NCBI RefSeq assembly: GCF_001038505.1
Contig: NZ_LDPY01000001.1
Span: 868,001 to 932,000 of the forward strand
DNA: 64,000 nt
Reading direction: 5' to 3'
Source of the DNA: Puniceibacterium sp. IMCC21224
GTDB lineage: Bacteria; Pseudomonadota; Alphaproteobacteria; Rhodobacterales; Rhodobacteraceae
Position numbers and translations under genes: made by a program
Part shown: positions 43,276 through 51,662 of the stretch, in pieces
Layout: every line of letters starts with the position of its first letter
Position numbering within the stretch: the first letter of the stretch is position 1
Notes under the pieces: model-generated
Told to the model about the DNA's origin: nothing
Seen by the model: only the letters and a program-made list of their open reading frames with translations
The model's database searches: none

Positions 43276-43748
43276 GGTGCATCCTCGCGATCCATGGCGC
43301 TACCGTCGCGACGGGTATAGGTCATGACCCGGTCCTGCACCGTCACTTTCATATCCAGATCGCTGTACCATGCGACCTCTTGCGAAGTGCGGGTGCCGAT
43401 CACCAGAAAGCTGGCCGGTGCCGCCGACCGATTTATCAAATGGTGGCCATTGGCAACACCTGCCGGAAATGCCGCGCAGTCACCGCGTTGCAGCAGGGTT
43501 TCGCCGTTGTCCTCGATCAGGGTCAGCGCGCCATCGGTCACCATCAGGAATTCGTCCTGCTGTTCGTGCCAATGGCGCAGAGACGACAATGCACCGGGTT
43601 CCAGCCGGACCAGGTTCACGCCGAATTGCGTCAGCCCTGCGGCGTCACCGATGCGCAGGGATGAACGCCCCACCATAGCCGCATCATGCGACGCGGGATA
43701 GCTTGACCCGGTTGAGCGGGACAAGGTGCTCAGGTCGATCTTGGGCAT
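43272..43748 (-). CDS. Cupin-domain protein
   Basis: A 158-residue protein starting at ATG 43748 behind AGGAGGT. The cupin motif is clear: LRHWHEQQDEFLMVTDGALTL (metal-ligand His/His/Glu) and PAGVANGHHLINRS (third His region). The next upstream gene is a paralogue of similar length, so the pair is a tandem duplication. Likely a metal-dependent small-molecule enzyme or sensor. Confidence 0.86.
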   Translation of the reverse strand: MPKIDLSTLSRSTGSSYPASHDAAMVGRSSLRIGDAAGLTQFGVNLVRLEPGALSSLRHWHEQQDEFLMVTDGALTLIEDNGETLLQRGDCAAFPAGVANGHHLINRSAAPASFLVIGTRTSQEVAWYSDLDMKVTVQDRVMTYTRRDGSAMDREDAP

Positions 43749-43776
43749 GGTACCTCCTGCGTCTGCCCTGCTCTGG

Positions 43777-44262
43777 TCATGTGTTGTCATCATCGTCAGA
43801 ATACCGCGCCACCTCGGTTCCCGATGCATCGCGGAACACGCGGTGGCGTCGCCCGGTGATCTGCATCGTCAAACCCGCATCGGGATAATGCACCACGTCC
43901 TGCATTTGGCGGCTGCCGACGGTCAGATAGGTCGCATCGGCGTTCGAGCGGTTCTCAAGGCAGTGCCCCACTGGCGCGCCTGCAGGCCAGAGCGCCAGAT
44001 CCCCCGGCATCAGCGGCGTCTCGACTTCCTCGACCAACACCAGCTCTCCCGAGAGCAGATAGATCAGTTCATCCTCTTTTTCGTGCCATTGTCGGTAGGA
44101 CGACCGGGATTCCGGCGGCAACACCTCGATATGTGCGCCGAACTGGGTCAGGCCACCCGGCTCGCCCAGTACGGCATGGGCATATGGGCCCAACATCGGG
44201 CCGAGCAGAGGATGACCATTTACGGTCTCATCAGTTAGCGGTGGGGGCTGAACGTACGGCAT
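43777..44262 (-). CDS. Cupin-domain protein, paralogue
   Basis: A 161-residue protein aligned with the neighbouring cupin: YRQWHEKEDELIYLLSGELVLVEE and PAGAPVGHCLENRSNADATYLTVGSR. ATG 44262 is taken as start; a GTG five codons upstream is possible and neither has a strong ribosome site. The 265-bp gap to the thiolase stop contains no gene. Confidence 0.84.
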   Translation of the reverse strand: MPYVQPPPLTDETVNGHPLLGPMLGPYAHAVLGEPGGLTQFGAHIEVLPPESRSSYRQWHEKEDELIYLLSGELVLVEEVETPLMPGDLALWPAGAPVGHCLENRSNADATYLTVGSRQMQDVVHYPDAGLTMQITGRRHRVFRDASGTEVARYSDDDDNT

Positions 44263-44527
44263 GTTCAGACGCCGCACGGTACGGGAACGGACATCAGTGA
44301 CAGGCGATACCGCAGCGCGACAGTGTAACCGTGTGCCAGTCCGGCGTTATTTTGCCTATTCTGAAAATCCGTTGCTGCCACGGCGACTTCCTTTTCGTTT
44401 CACTGTTGAGCCGTGGTCCGGGCACCTGCCTGCTGTCACCTTTGTGACCGCAGGCGCAGTTGCAAATCTGGTCCAACACGCGGGGCATCCCCACGGGCTT
44501 TTAGGTATCTCGTACCGGGTTAACGCA

Positions 44528-45739
44528 TCAAACCCTCTCGATGATGGTGGCTGCCCCCATGCCCGAAGCGATGCAAAGCGTCGCCAAGCCGACGCCTTTG
44601 CCCGAACGTTCAAGCTCGTCCAGCAGGGTGCCGATGATGATCGCGCCGGTGGCCCCCAGCGGGTGACCCATCGCGATCGAGCCGCCATTGACGTTGACCT
44701 TGTCCGCATCGACATCAAACGCTTGCATGAAGCGCAAAACGACACTGGCGAAGGCTTCGTTGACCTCGAACAGGTCAATGTCGCTGATACTCATGCCGTT
44801 GTCGGCGAGGATCTTGTCCGTCACCGGCACCGGCCCGGTCAGCATAATTGTCGGGTCAGTGCCGATCTTGGCAGTGGCGCGGATGCGGGCGCGGGGTTTG
44901 AGCCCGAACTTCTCGCCAAATTCCTTGTTGCCGATCAGAATACCGGCCGCGCCATCGACGATGCCGCTGGAGTTGCCGGCGTGGTGGATGTGATTGATCC
45001 GCTCAAGGTGCGGATATTTCATCAGCGCGATCTTGTCGAAACCAGGCATCACCTCGCCCATGGCCTGAAAACTGGGGTTGAGCGCGCCGAGGCTTTGCAT
45101 GTCTGTTTGCGGCCGCATGTATTCATCGCGGTCAAGGATGGCGAGGCCGTTCTGATCACGCACGGTGATCACAGAGCGGGCAAAGCGGTTGTCATCCCAG
45201 GCCGCCTTGGCACGACGCTGGCTCTCCACGGCGAGACTGTCAGCATCGTCGCGGCTAAAACCGTATTCGGTTGCAATAATGTCGGCGCTGATGCCCTGCG
45301 GGACAAAATAAGTCTCCATCGCGACGGACGGATCGACGGCAATAGCCGCGCCGTCGCTGCCCATGGCGACGCGCCCCATCATCTCGACTCCGCCGGCAAT
45401 ATAGGCATGACCGGCTCCACCGCGGACCTGATTGGCGGCAAGGTTCACGGCCTCCATACCGCTGGCACAAAAGCGGTTGATGGCAAGGCCAGGAATGGAT
45501 TCATCCAGATCACTCGCCAGCACTGCGGTACGGGCAAGACAGCCACCCTGTTCACCGACCTGCGTGACATTGCCCCAGATCACATCTTCGACCGCGTGGC
45601 CGTAAAGGTTGTTGCGCTCTTTCAGGGTGTTCAGCACCTGCGCACTGAGACGCACACTTGTCACCTCATGCAGGGCCCCGTCCTTGCGGCCCTTGCCGCG
45701 GGGGGTGCGGATGGTGTCGTAGATATAGGCTTCGGTCAT
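44528..45739 (-). CDS. fadA: Acetyl-CoA acetyltransferase (thiolase)
   Basis: A 403-residue thiolase that cleaves 3-ketoacyl-CoA. All catalytic segments are present: the acyl-accepting Cys in NRFCASGMEA, the NEAFA motif in LFEVNEAFASV, His in GSIAMGHPLGATG and the second Cys in LATLCIASGMGAA. It follows the GST gene by 11 bp on the minus strand and with fadJ forms a complete hydratase/dehydrogenase/thiolase set. Confidence 0.94.
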   Translation of the reverse strand: MTEAYIYDTIRTPRGKGRKDGALHEVTSVRLSAQVLNTLKERNNLYGHAVEDVIWGNVTQVGEQGGCLARTAVLASDLDESIPGLAINRFCASGMEAVNLAANQVRGGAGHAYIAGGVEMMGRVAMGSDGAAIAVDPSVAMETYFVPQGISADIIATEYGFSRDDADSLAVESQRRAKAAWDDNRFARSVITVRDQNGLAILDRDEYMRPQTDMQSLGALNPSFQAMGEVMPGFDKIALMKYPHLERINHIHHAGNSSGIVDGAAGILIGNKEFGEKFGLKPRARIRATAKIGTDPTIMLTGPVPVTDKILADNGMSISDIDLFEVNEAFASVVLRFMQAFDVDADKVNVNGGSIAMGHPLGATGAIIIGTLLDELERSGKGVGLATLCIASGMGAATIIERV

Positions 45740-45750
45740 GGTCGTCTCCT

Positions 45751-46389
45751 TCAGGCCCGGTCGGATGGGTTGCCGGGCATCAGATCATAGGGGTGTTTCC
45801 AGCCGGGCTGTTCGCTAACGCGTGCCAGCCAGGTATCGATATGGGGCCAGTCGGCACGATCGAAACCGAACGGTTCCGGGTAATAGAGATACCCGCAGCA
45901 GGACAGGTCTGCGTTGGTGATGCCGTTGCCAACTATCCAGTCACGCCCGTCCAGATGCCGATTCAACACGTCATAGGCAGCCTTCAGCCGACCCTGCATG
46001 AAACCGATAACCTCTGCCGGGCGCTTTTCGGCGGGCAGAAAATTCATCAGAAAACGCGTCATCCCCGCCTGCGAGCTGAGCTTGTGATTGTCCCAGAACA
46101 TCCAGCGCATCACCTCGCGCTGCTGTGCCGGAGTCGCGCCTGCGAACTTGCCCGACATTTCGCTGACATATATCTGAATGACACCGGATTGGGTCAGGGT
46201 CACGTCGCCGTCGATCAGTACCGGCGCCTCGCCCATCGCGTTGATTTCGGCGCGGTAGTCGGCGCTGCGTGTCGCTCCGTTGAAGAAATCGACAAAGACA
46301 GGCTCCCAGTCCAGACCTGACAGTTGCAGCGCCAGCGCCGCCTTGTACGCGTTGCCGGATTCGCCGAAGCAGTGAAGTTGAGCCGTCAT
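45751..46389 (-). CDS. Glutathione S-transferase family protein
   Basis: A 212-residue GST: thioredoxin-like N-terminal domain (QLHCFGESGNAYKAALALQLSGLDWE; GEAPVLIDGDVTLTQSGVIQIY with the glutathione-binding Gln-Ser) and a helical C-terminal domain with DWIVGNGITNADLSCCGYLYY. It leads the thiolase operon. The substrate is unknown. Confidence 0.88.
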   Translation of the reverse strand: MTAQLHCFGESGNAYKAALALQLSGLDWEPVFVDFFNGATRSADYRAEINAMGEAPVLIDGDVTLTQSGVIQIYVSEMSGKFAGATPAQQREVMRWMFWDNHKLSSQAGMTRFLMNFLPAEKRPAEVIGFMQGRLKAAYDVLNRHLDGRDWIVGNGITNADLSCCGYLYYPEPFGFDRADWPHIDTWLARVSEQPGWKHPYDLMPGNPSDRA

Positions 46390-46428
46390 ATAATTTGCCC
46401 TCCCGAGGCGCGGATTGTGAGGATGGTA

Positions 46429-46453
46429 TTTGCGTATTTAAGAAGAGAAGAAG
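46429..46453 (+). repeat. 25-bp intergenic motif, copy A
   Basis: TTTGCGTATTT followed by AA and a GAAGAGAAGAAG tail, read on the plus strand, 40 bp upstream of the GST start. Together with copy B it brackets a 166-bp segment in inverted orientation. Confidence 0.7.
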
Positions 46454-46619
46454 CGCAAAAAGCACTGTCTCCGGTAACCCCGTGTTAAGGTTAATGCGAT
46501 GACAGTGAGCGGGCGGTACAGGCTGGCGAGCCGATGACCGTAAGAGGAGAAGCCCTGGACTCCCGCCCGCATGGGTAAATCCCGATTTGGTGCCGGAGGA
46601 CAGGGTGGACCTTTGCTAA
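46454..46619. other. Structured intergenic segment between repeat copies A and B
   Basis: No credible gene. GCGGGCGG near 46511 can pair with CCGCCCGC near 46563, enclosing small hairpins such as GGCT-GGCG-AGCC, and GGG-TAAAT-CCC follows. The combination of nested helices and flanking inverted repeats suggests a structured RNA or a small repeat element; there is no match to a riboswitch I know. Confidence 0.35.
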
Positions 46620-46645
46620 CTTCTTCTCTTTCTAAATACGCAAAA
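46620..46645 (-). repeat. 25-bp intergenic motif, copy B
   Basis: On the minus strand TTTTGCGTATTT, then AGAAA and GAGAAGAAG. It begins 35 bp after the stop of the truncated acyl-CoA dehydrogenase, the same place relative to a gene end as copy C. Confidence 0.7.
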
Positions 46646-46679
46646 TCCGAGCGTAACAAAATCGCAGGTTTCGCAGACA

Positions 46680-47444
46680 TCAAAACGCCCTCGCACTCAG
46701 TTCTTTCATGATCTCGTTTGTGCCACCATAGATCCGTTGCACCCGGGCATCTGCCCACATTTCAGCGACCGCGTATTCCTGCATGTAGCCGTAGCCGCCA
46801 TGCAACTGCAGACAGTCATCCAGTACGTCGCCTTGGGTGTCCGTCAGCCAGTATTTTGCCATAGCCGCCTTTTCGACCGTCAACGCGCCCTGAAGGTGTT
46901 CGGTGATGCACTGACCGAGGAACGTGCGGGCCACCACGGTCCGGGTCTGGCACTCGGCGAGCTTGAACCGTGTGTTCTGAAACTGCGTCAGCGGGCCGCC
47001 AAAGGCTTCGCGCTCTTTGCAATAGGTGATTGTCCGTTCGACGGCACCTTCCATTGCGCCGACCGCGCCGCATCCGATGATCAGGCGTTCCTGCGGCAAC
47101 TGCTTCATCATTTGGTAGACCCCCTGACCGGGGCCACCGCCAAGAATATTTTCTGGCGCGACTTCTACGTGGTCGAAGAACAATTCGGATGTGTCCGCAG
47201 CGTGGCAGCCAATCTTGCCGAGGTTGCGGCCACGGGTAGAGCCTGCTGCGTTCTCTGTCTCCACCACCACGAGCGAGATCCCTTTGGAACCTTGTTCTGG
47301 GTCAGTTTTGGCGGCGACCACGATAAGATTGGCGTGTTGGCCATTGGTGATAAAGGTTTTCTGGCCCGACAGCCGATAGGAATTGCCGTCGCGCAGGGCG
47401 CGGGTTTTGATTCCCTGCTCGTCTGTCATCCATGTCTGTGTCAT
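46680..47444 (-). pseudogene. Acyl-CoA dehydrogenase lacking its N-terminal domain
   Basis: Only 254 residues, against about 380 for the family. It starts in the middle beta domain (SYRLSGQKTFITNGQHANLIVVAAKTDPE) and has a complete C-terminal helical domain (QERLIIGCGAVGAMEGAVERTI; QLHGGYGYMQEYAVAEMWADARVQRIYGGTNEIM). The N-terminal helical domain, which builds half of the FAD and acyl-CoA site, is absent, and the next gene follows directly. GGGAGG lies before the ATG, so a fragment may be made, but it should not be a working dehydrogenase. Confidence 0.78.
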
Positions 47445-47471
47445 CCGGCCTCCCCTCCATCTGATGGTATT

Positions 47472-47684
47472 TCAGCGTTTGCGCGCGTCGAGTTCGGCGT
47501 TGAAGATTCGCAGGCGGTGGCCCAAGTTCTCTGAATCGGTGACGCTGTCGAAATGTTCGAACAGGAACGACAGCGCCTCACCTTCGTCCAGACCCGCTTC
47601 GGCCGCGAATTTCCGCAGACGGCGATACCCGTCGTCGGTCATGGCAACCGGAAAGCGGCGGGTCAGGCGAAAGCGTTTGGGCAT
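47472..47684 (-). CDS. Small conserved hypothetical protein
   Basis: A 70-residue basic protein (PKRFRLTRRFPVAMTDDGYRRLRKFAAEAGLDEGEALSF, here split in two helices) from ATG 47684 with GAGGAG upstream. The N-terminus resembles a ribbon-helix-helix-like arrangement, so a small DNA-binding protein is possible. It lies 46 bp after the acyl-CoA dehydrogenase gene in the same direction. Confidence 0.62.
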   Translation of the reverse strand: MPKRFRLTRRFPVAMTDDGYRRLRKFAAEAGLDEGEALSFLFEHFDSVTDSENLGHRLRIFNAELDARKR

Positions 47685-47730
47685 AGGGGTCTCCTCAGAT
47701 GGGGCAGGGTGGGATTGTCCCACCGTTCCC

Positions 47731-49512
47731 TCAAAACTGAGCGGCGTCCAGTGCCATCACCGTATCTGCGCCTGACTGAATTCGCGCCAGGTGCATCGCT
47801 GTGGCAGGCAGTTGCCGCGCCATATAGTAGCGCCCGGTGGCGAGTTTTGTCTCGTAGAACGCGGCGTCTGACGCGCCTGCCGCCAGTGCGTCGCGGGCAG
47901 CGGTGCCCATTCGGGCCCACATATACCCCAGGCAGACATGGCCGAACATGTGCATGAAATCATACGACCCGGACAGCGCGCTATCGGGATTTTTCATGCC
48001 GTTCTGCATGAAGTACATCCCCGCTGCCTGAAGATCCTTGGACGCCGCTTTGAGCGGATCAAGAAAGTCCTTGTCAAAATCCGCATCCTGACCGGAGTTG
48101 TCCTTGATAAAGCTCTTGATCATCTCAAAGAATGCCATGACGTGTTTGCCGCCGTCCTGCGACAGTTTGCGCCCAACCAGATCCAGCGCCTGGACGCCGT
48201 TTGCACCTTCGTAGATCATGGCGATGCGGGCGTCGCGGGCAAATTGCGACATCCCGGATTCTTCGATATACCCATGCCCGCCATAAATCTGCTGGGCGTT
48301 CACCGCCATCTCAAAGCCTTTGTCGGTCTGGAACCCCTTGATCACAGGGGTCAGCAGAGAAATCAGACCATCGGCTTGTTTGTCATCGGTCTTGTGGGCC
48401 CGATCGATCAGGTAGGCCCCCCAATAGGTCAGCGCCCGTGCTCCTTCGACAAAGGATTTCTGATCCATCAGATTGCGACGGATATCGGGATGGACGATCA
48501 GCGGATCGGCGGGTTTCTCCGGTGCTTTGGTGCCGGTTACGGCGCGGCCCTGCAGCCGGTCCCGCGCATATTCTACAGCGTTCTGATAAGCAGCTTCAGC
48601 CTGGGCATAGCCCTGCAAACCGACCCCCAGACGCGCCTCGTTCATCATGGTGAACATGGCGCGCATCCCTTTGTGCGCCTCACCGATCAGGAAGCCAGTG
48701 GCCGCGTCATAGTCCAGCACACAGGTTGAATTGCCATGAATGCCCATCTTCTCTTCGATCTTGCCGACCGTTACGCCGTTGCGGGCGCCAAGCGAGCCAT
48801 CGTCGTTCACTAACACTTTGGGCACGATAAACAGCGACACGCCTTTGATGCCTTCGGGTCCGCCGGGGATCTTGGCCAATACCAGGTGGATGACGTTGTC
48901 CGTCAGATCGTGATCGCCAGCCGAGATAAAGATCTTTTGTCCCGTCAACAGATAGGACCCGTCGTCCTGAGGTACCGCCTTGGTCCGCATCAGGCCCAGA
49001 TCGGTGCCGCAATGCGGTTCCGTCAGGTTCATGGTGCCGGTCCATTCGCAGGTCGCCATCTTGGGCAGGTAGGTCTGCTTTTGTGCGTCCGAGCCATGCG
49101 CGTTGATCGCCGAGTAGGCGCCGTGCGTCAGGCCCTGATACATGTTGAATGCCATGTTGGCCGACACGAACGGCTCCATTGCGGCAGTGTTCATCAGATA
49201 AGGCAGACCTTGACCACCGTACGCCGGATCGCAGTCCAGCGCCGTCCAGCCGCCTTCACGCAGCTGGTCAAAAGCCTGTTTGAAACCGGTCGGAGTGCGC
49301 ACCACACCGTTTTCCAATACACATCCTTCGCGATCCCCCACAGCGTTCAGCGGCGCCAGAACTTCCGAGGCAAGCTTGCCCGACTCTTCCAGCACGGCGG
49401 CAGTAAAGTCGCGGTCCAGCTCGTCGTAGCCCGGAATATCCTGTTCTGAGGCCTTGAGAACATCATGCAGCACAAACTGCATGTCTTTGGTGGGCGCGTG
49501 GTAGATGGGCAT
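47731..49512 (-). CDS. Acyl-CoA dehydrogenase, DmdC-like (long form)
   Basis: A 593-residue FAD enzyme with N-terminal extension ([14 protein letters not shown]), the core ACAD domains ([40 protein letters not shown]; catalytic region [18 protein letters not shown]) and a C-terminal extra domain ([27 protein letters not shown], split). Length and these segments fit the group that includes methylmercaptopropionyl-CoA dehydrogenase DmdC of roseobacters. Whether it acts on that thioester or on ordinary acyl-CoA cannot be told; DmdB and DmdD are not in the window. Confidence 0.9.
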   Translation of the reverse strand: MPIYHAPTKDMQFVLHDVLKASEQDIPGYDELDRDFTAAVLEESGKLASEVLAPLNAVGDREGCVLENGVVRTPTGFKQAFDQLREGGWTALDCDPAYGGQGLPYLMNTAAMEPFVSANMAFNMYQGLTHGAYSAINAHGSDAQKQTYLPKMATCEWTGTMNLTEPHCGTDLGLMRTKAVPQDDGSYLLTGQKIFISAGDHDLTDNVIHLVLAKIPGGPEGIKGVSLFIVPKVLVNDDGSLGARNGVTVGKIEEKMGIHGNSTCVLDYDAATGFLIGEAHKGMRAMFTMMNEARLGVGLQGYAQAEAAYQNAVEYARDRLQGRAVTGTKAPEKPADPLIVHPDIRRNLMDQKSFVEGARALTYWGAYLIDRAHKTDDKQADGLISLLTPVIKGFQTDKGFEMAVNAQQIYGGHGYIEESGMSQFARDARIAMIYEGANGVQALDLVGRKLSQDGGKHVMAFFEMIKSFIKDNSGQDADFDKDFLDPLKAASKDLQAAGMYFMQNGMKNPDSALSGSYDFMHMFGHVCLGYMWARMGTAARDALAAGASDAAFYETKLATGRYYMARQLPATAMHLARIQSGADTVMALDAAQF

Positions 49513-49535
49513 GGTCGGTCCTCCTCAGGGCCGGA

Positions 49536-49940
49536 TCACTCGGCCGCTTTTTTGGTCTCTGACATTGAAGCGAGCATCTGTTCGCCCCAGGTCAGCTGAT
49601 CTTGCAACTCGGCAATCGCCGCGTTCAGGTCGTCGCGCTGGCTAACCATGTCCGATAGGCGCGTGCGCGCAATCTTGCATGTCCGGTCCAGCTGTGTCTG
49701 CTGCGCGTCACCCATGTGATACAGGTCGAGCAGTTGACGTATCTCCTCCAGGCTGAATCCGAACCGCTTGCCGCGCAGAGTCAGCTTGAGCCGGGCCCGG
49801 TCGCGTTTTGTGAACAGCCGTTTCTGGCCTTCGCGAATCGGGAACAGCAGTTCCTTGGCTTCATAGAACCGTAGGGTGCGCGGGGTCACTTCGAAGGTGT
49901 CGCACATCTCGCGGATCGTCATAGTGTCGTCGTGTGTCAT
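49536..49940 (-). CDS. MerR-family transcriptional regulator
   Basis: A 134-residue regulator: the MerR helix-turn-helix/wing (MTIREMCDTFEVTPRTLRFYEAKELLFP) and a dimerisation coiled coil (QRDDLNAAIAELQDQL). No cysteine cluster for metal. It sits 23 bp upstream of the acyl-CoA dehydrogenase in the same direction, the usual position of MerR regulators of branched-chain and fatty-acid oxidation. Inverted repeats in the region before it (50017-50071) are candidate operators. Confidence 0.9.
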   Translation of the reverse strand: MTHDDTMTIREMCDTFEVTPRTLRFYEAKELLFPIREGQKRLFTKRDRARLKLTLRGKRFGFSLEEIRQLLDLYHMGDAQQTQLDRTCKIARTRLSDMVSQRDDLNAAIAELQDQLTWGEQMLASMSETKKAAE

Positions 49941-50016
49941 CAATAACTGCCTCTCGTCAGGTCAAGTCTGCCTCACGTGATGGTCATGCCGGTTTTGTAC
50001 AATGGGAAATTCCGAA

Positions 50017-50071
50017 GACGTAACTCAGACGCTACGTCAGATTCCAGATGACGTAAGATAAAGTCGCGTCA
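50017..50071. promoter_or_regulatory. Candidate MerR operator region
   Basis: Two imperfect inverted repeats: GACGTA at 50017-50022 with TACGTC at 50033-50038, and TGACG at 50049-50053 with CGTCA at 50067-50071. They lie 77-131 bp before the first MerR gene, where an autoregulatory site would be. The half-sites resemble those of MerR-type acyl-CoA regulators in composition only. Confidence 0.4.
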
Positions 50072-50153
50072 GTCGGCTTCAGAGTAATTTTTATCGGTTG
50101 GTCAAAACTGAAAATGCCCAATACGGGCGTAATTTCCAGATGCTGATGGCAGG

Positions 50154-50540
50154 TCAGCGTTCCGGCGACTCAGTTTTAAGTGTGGCCGCAGTCTGGTCGC
50201 GCAGGCGTTTGAGGCTGTCTATCGCTTCGTCCAGCTGTGTGCGTTGCTCGGCCAGCTCGGTCAGCTGGCTGTCGGCCAGGATGATCCATGCCTGCATCTG
50301 TGCGGTGGTGCCTTCGTGTTCGTAGATCAGCAGCCATTGCCGGATATCTTCGAGCTGAAACCCGAATTTGCGCCCACGCAGAATCAGCGTCATTCGCGCG
50401 CGTTCGCGCGACCCATACCAACGCGACCGGCCCTCGCGGTCGGGATGAAGTAATTCAATATATTCATAGTAGCGCAGGGTCCGCGGCGTCACATCGTACT
50501 CGGCGCACATCTCTTTGAAGCTCAGGCGTTTGTCGGGCAT
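50154..50540 (-). CDS. MerR-family transcriptional regulator, second
   Basis: A 128-residue paralogue of the previous regulator (LSFKEMCAEYDVTPRTLRYYEYIELLHPDREG; coiled coil LAEQRTQLDEAIDSLKRLRDQ). ATG 50540 is taken because AAGGAG precedes it; the frame extends upstream into the divergent thioesterase leader. The 213-bp gap to the first MerR gene holds the candidate operators. The regulated genes may be the divergent thioesterases. Confidence 0.88.
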   Translation of the reverse strand: MPDKRLSFKEMCAEYDVTPRTLRYYEYIELLHPDREGRSRWYGSRERARMTLILRGRKFGFQLEDIRQWLLIYEHEGTTAQMQAWIILADSQLTELAEQRTQLDEAIDSLKRLRDQTAATLKTESPER

Positions 50541-50673
50541 GCTTGCACTCCTTAAACAAAACCTATGCGCAGGCGCGACGAAGGGCAACCTCAGATGGGG
50601 GGGTGGCATTGCGGCTTGCGGTTCGTCGCCGCCGCAACGCATAAAGACCCAAGGCATCCGCAGGGACGTAACC

Positions 50674-51096
50674 ATGACCGCCGACCAAACCGCCATCGCC
50701 CGTCAGTTCATCGAAGCGATACCCCATGCACAATCGCTCGGTATGCAGATCGTCGATATCGGTGACGGGGCGGCGACCATCGCCATGCCGTATGATCCGC
50801 GTTTTATCGGAGATCCGCAGACCGGGGTGATTCACGGCGGGGCGGTGTCGGCGCTGATGGACACGTGCGGCGGCGCGGCGGTTATGAGCCACCCGTCAGC
50901 ACCTGCCGGAACAGCGACGATTAATCTGCGAATTGACTACATGCGTGCGGCAACACCGGGGCAGACGATCACCGCGCAGGCCGTGTGTTACCACATCACC
51001 CGGTCGGTCGGGTTTGTGCGGGCAACGGCCTGCGATGAGGATACCGACAATCCGGTTGCCACGGCCACTGGTGCGTTTACGGTCGAGGAGGTCTGA
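50674..51096 (+). CDS. PaaI-type hotdog thioesterase
   Basis: A 140-residue hotdog protein from ATG 50674 (AGGGA upstream). MPYDPRFIGDPQTGVIHGGAVSALMDTCGG contains the HGG motif with the catalytic Asp of PaaI thioesterases, followed by TINLRIDYMRAATPGQTI. It hydrolyses acyl- or aryl-CoA esters, fitting the neighbouring oxidation genes. The next gene is a related thioesterase 2 bp on. Confidence 0.88.
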   Translation: MTADQTAIARQFIEAIPHAQSLGMQIVDIGDGAATIAMPYDPRFIGDPQTGVIHGGAVSALMDTCGGAAVMSHPSAPAGTATINLRIDYMRAATPGQTITAQAVCYHITRSVGFVRATACDEDTDNPVATATGAFTVEEV

Positions 51097-51098
51097 GG

Positions 51099-51608
51099 AT
51101 GGCCTATCGTGCCCCCGATCCGGTGCAAAAGGTAAAACACCGGCGCGACGCGGCGCTGCATGCGCTGGTGGGGGGGGTGCCCTACATCCAGCACCTCGGC
51201 ATAACGTTCGACCGCCGCGGCGACGAGCTGACCGCCGTGCTGAGCTATGACGACAAGCTGATCGGAAACCCGCTGTTGCCGGCGATCCACGGCGGGGTGA
51301 CGGCCGCCTTTCTTGAGGTCACGGCAATTATTACGCTGAGCTGGGCGTGGATGTGGGAAGACGTCGAAAGTGGTGCGATTGCGGTCGGCGCGCTCGAGTC
51401 GGGGGATCTGCCGCGTCTGCCCAAGACTATCGACTTTACGGTCGATTATTTGCGCTCAGGCCTGCCGCGTGACGCCTATGCGCGGGCACGGGTCAATCGG
51501 TCAGGGCGGCGCTATGCCAGCGTTCAGGCCGAGGCATGGCAAGACAACCGCGACCGACCTATCGCGCAGGCGACGGCGCATTTTCTCATGCCGCGCCGGG
51601 ATGGCTGA
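51099..51608 (+). CDS. PaaI-type hotdog thioesterase, second
   Basis: A 169-residue relative of the preceding gene: LIGNPLLPAIHGGVTAAFLEVTAIITL with the HGG motif and Glu instead of Asp at the active position, then TIDFTVDYLRSGLPRDAYAR. The two genes are adjacent and probably make a heteromer or a pair with different substrates. Confidence 0.84.
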   Translation: MAYRAPDPVQKVKHRRDAALHALVGGVPYIQHLGITFDRRGDELTAVLSYDDKLIGNPLLPAIHGGVTAAFLEVTAIITLSWAWMWEDVESGAIAVGALESGDLPRLPKTIDFTVDYLRSGLPRDAYARARVNRSGRRYASVQAEAWQDNRDRPIAQATAHFLMPRRDG

Positions 51609-51662
51609 CCGGCTCTGGCGTGCCACTTTGCGTTCGATCCTCTGAAAAGGCAATTCCATAGA

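Noticed and set aside
44261..45790. 509-codon open frame on the plus strand
   Set aside because: It is antisense to the thiolase, whose active-site motifs prove the other strand.
46438..46758. 106-codon frame on the minus strand over the structured intergenic segment
   Set aside because: It overlaps the end of the dehydrogenase fragment and both repeat copies, and lacks a ribosome site; the nucleotide structure explains the region better.
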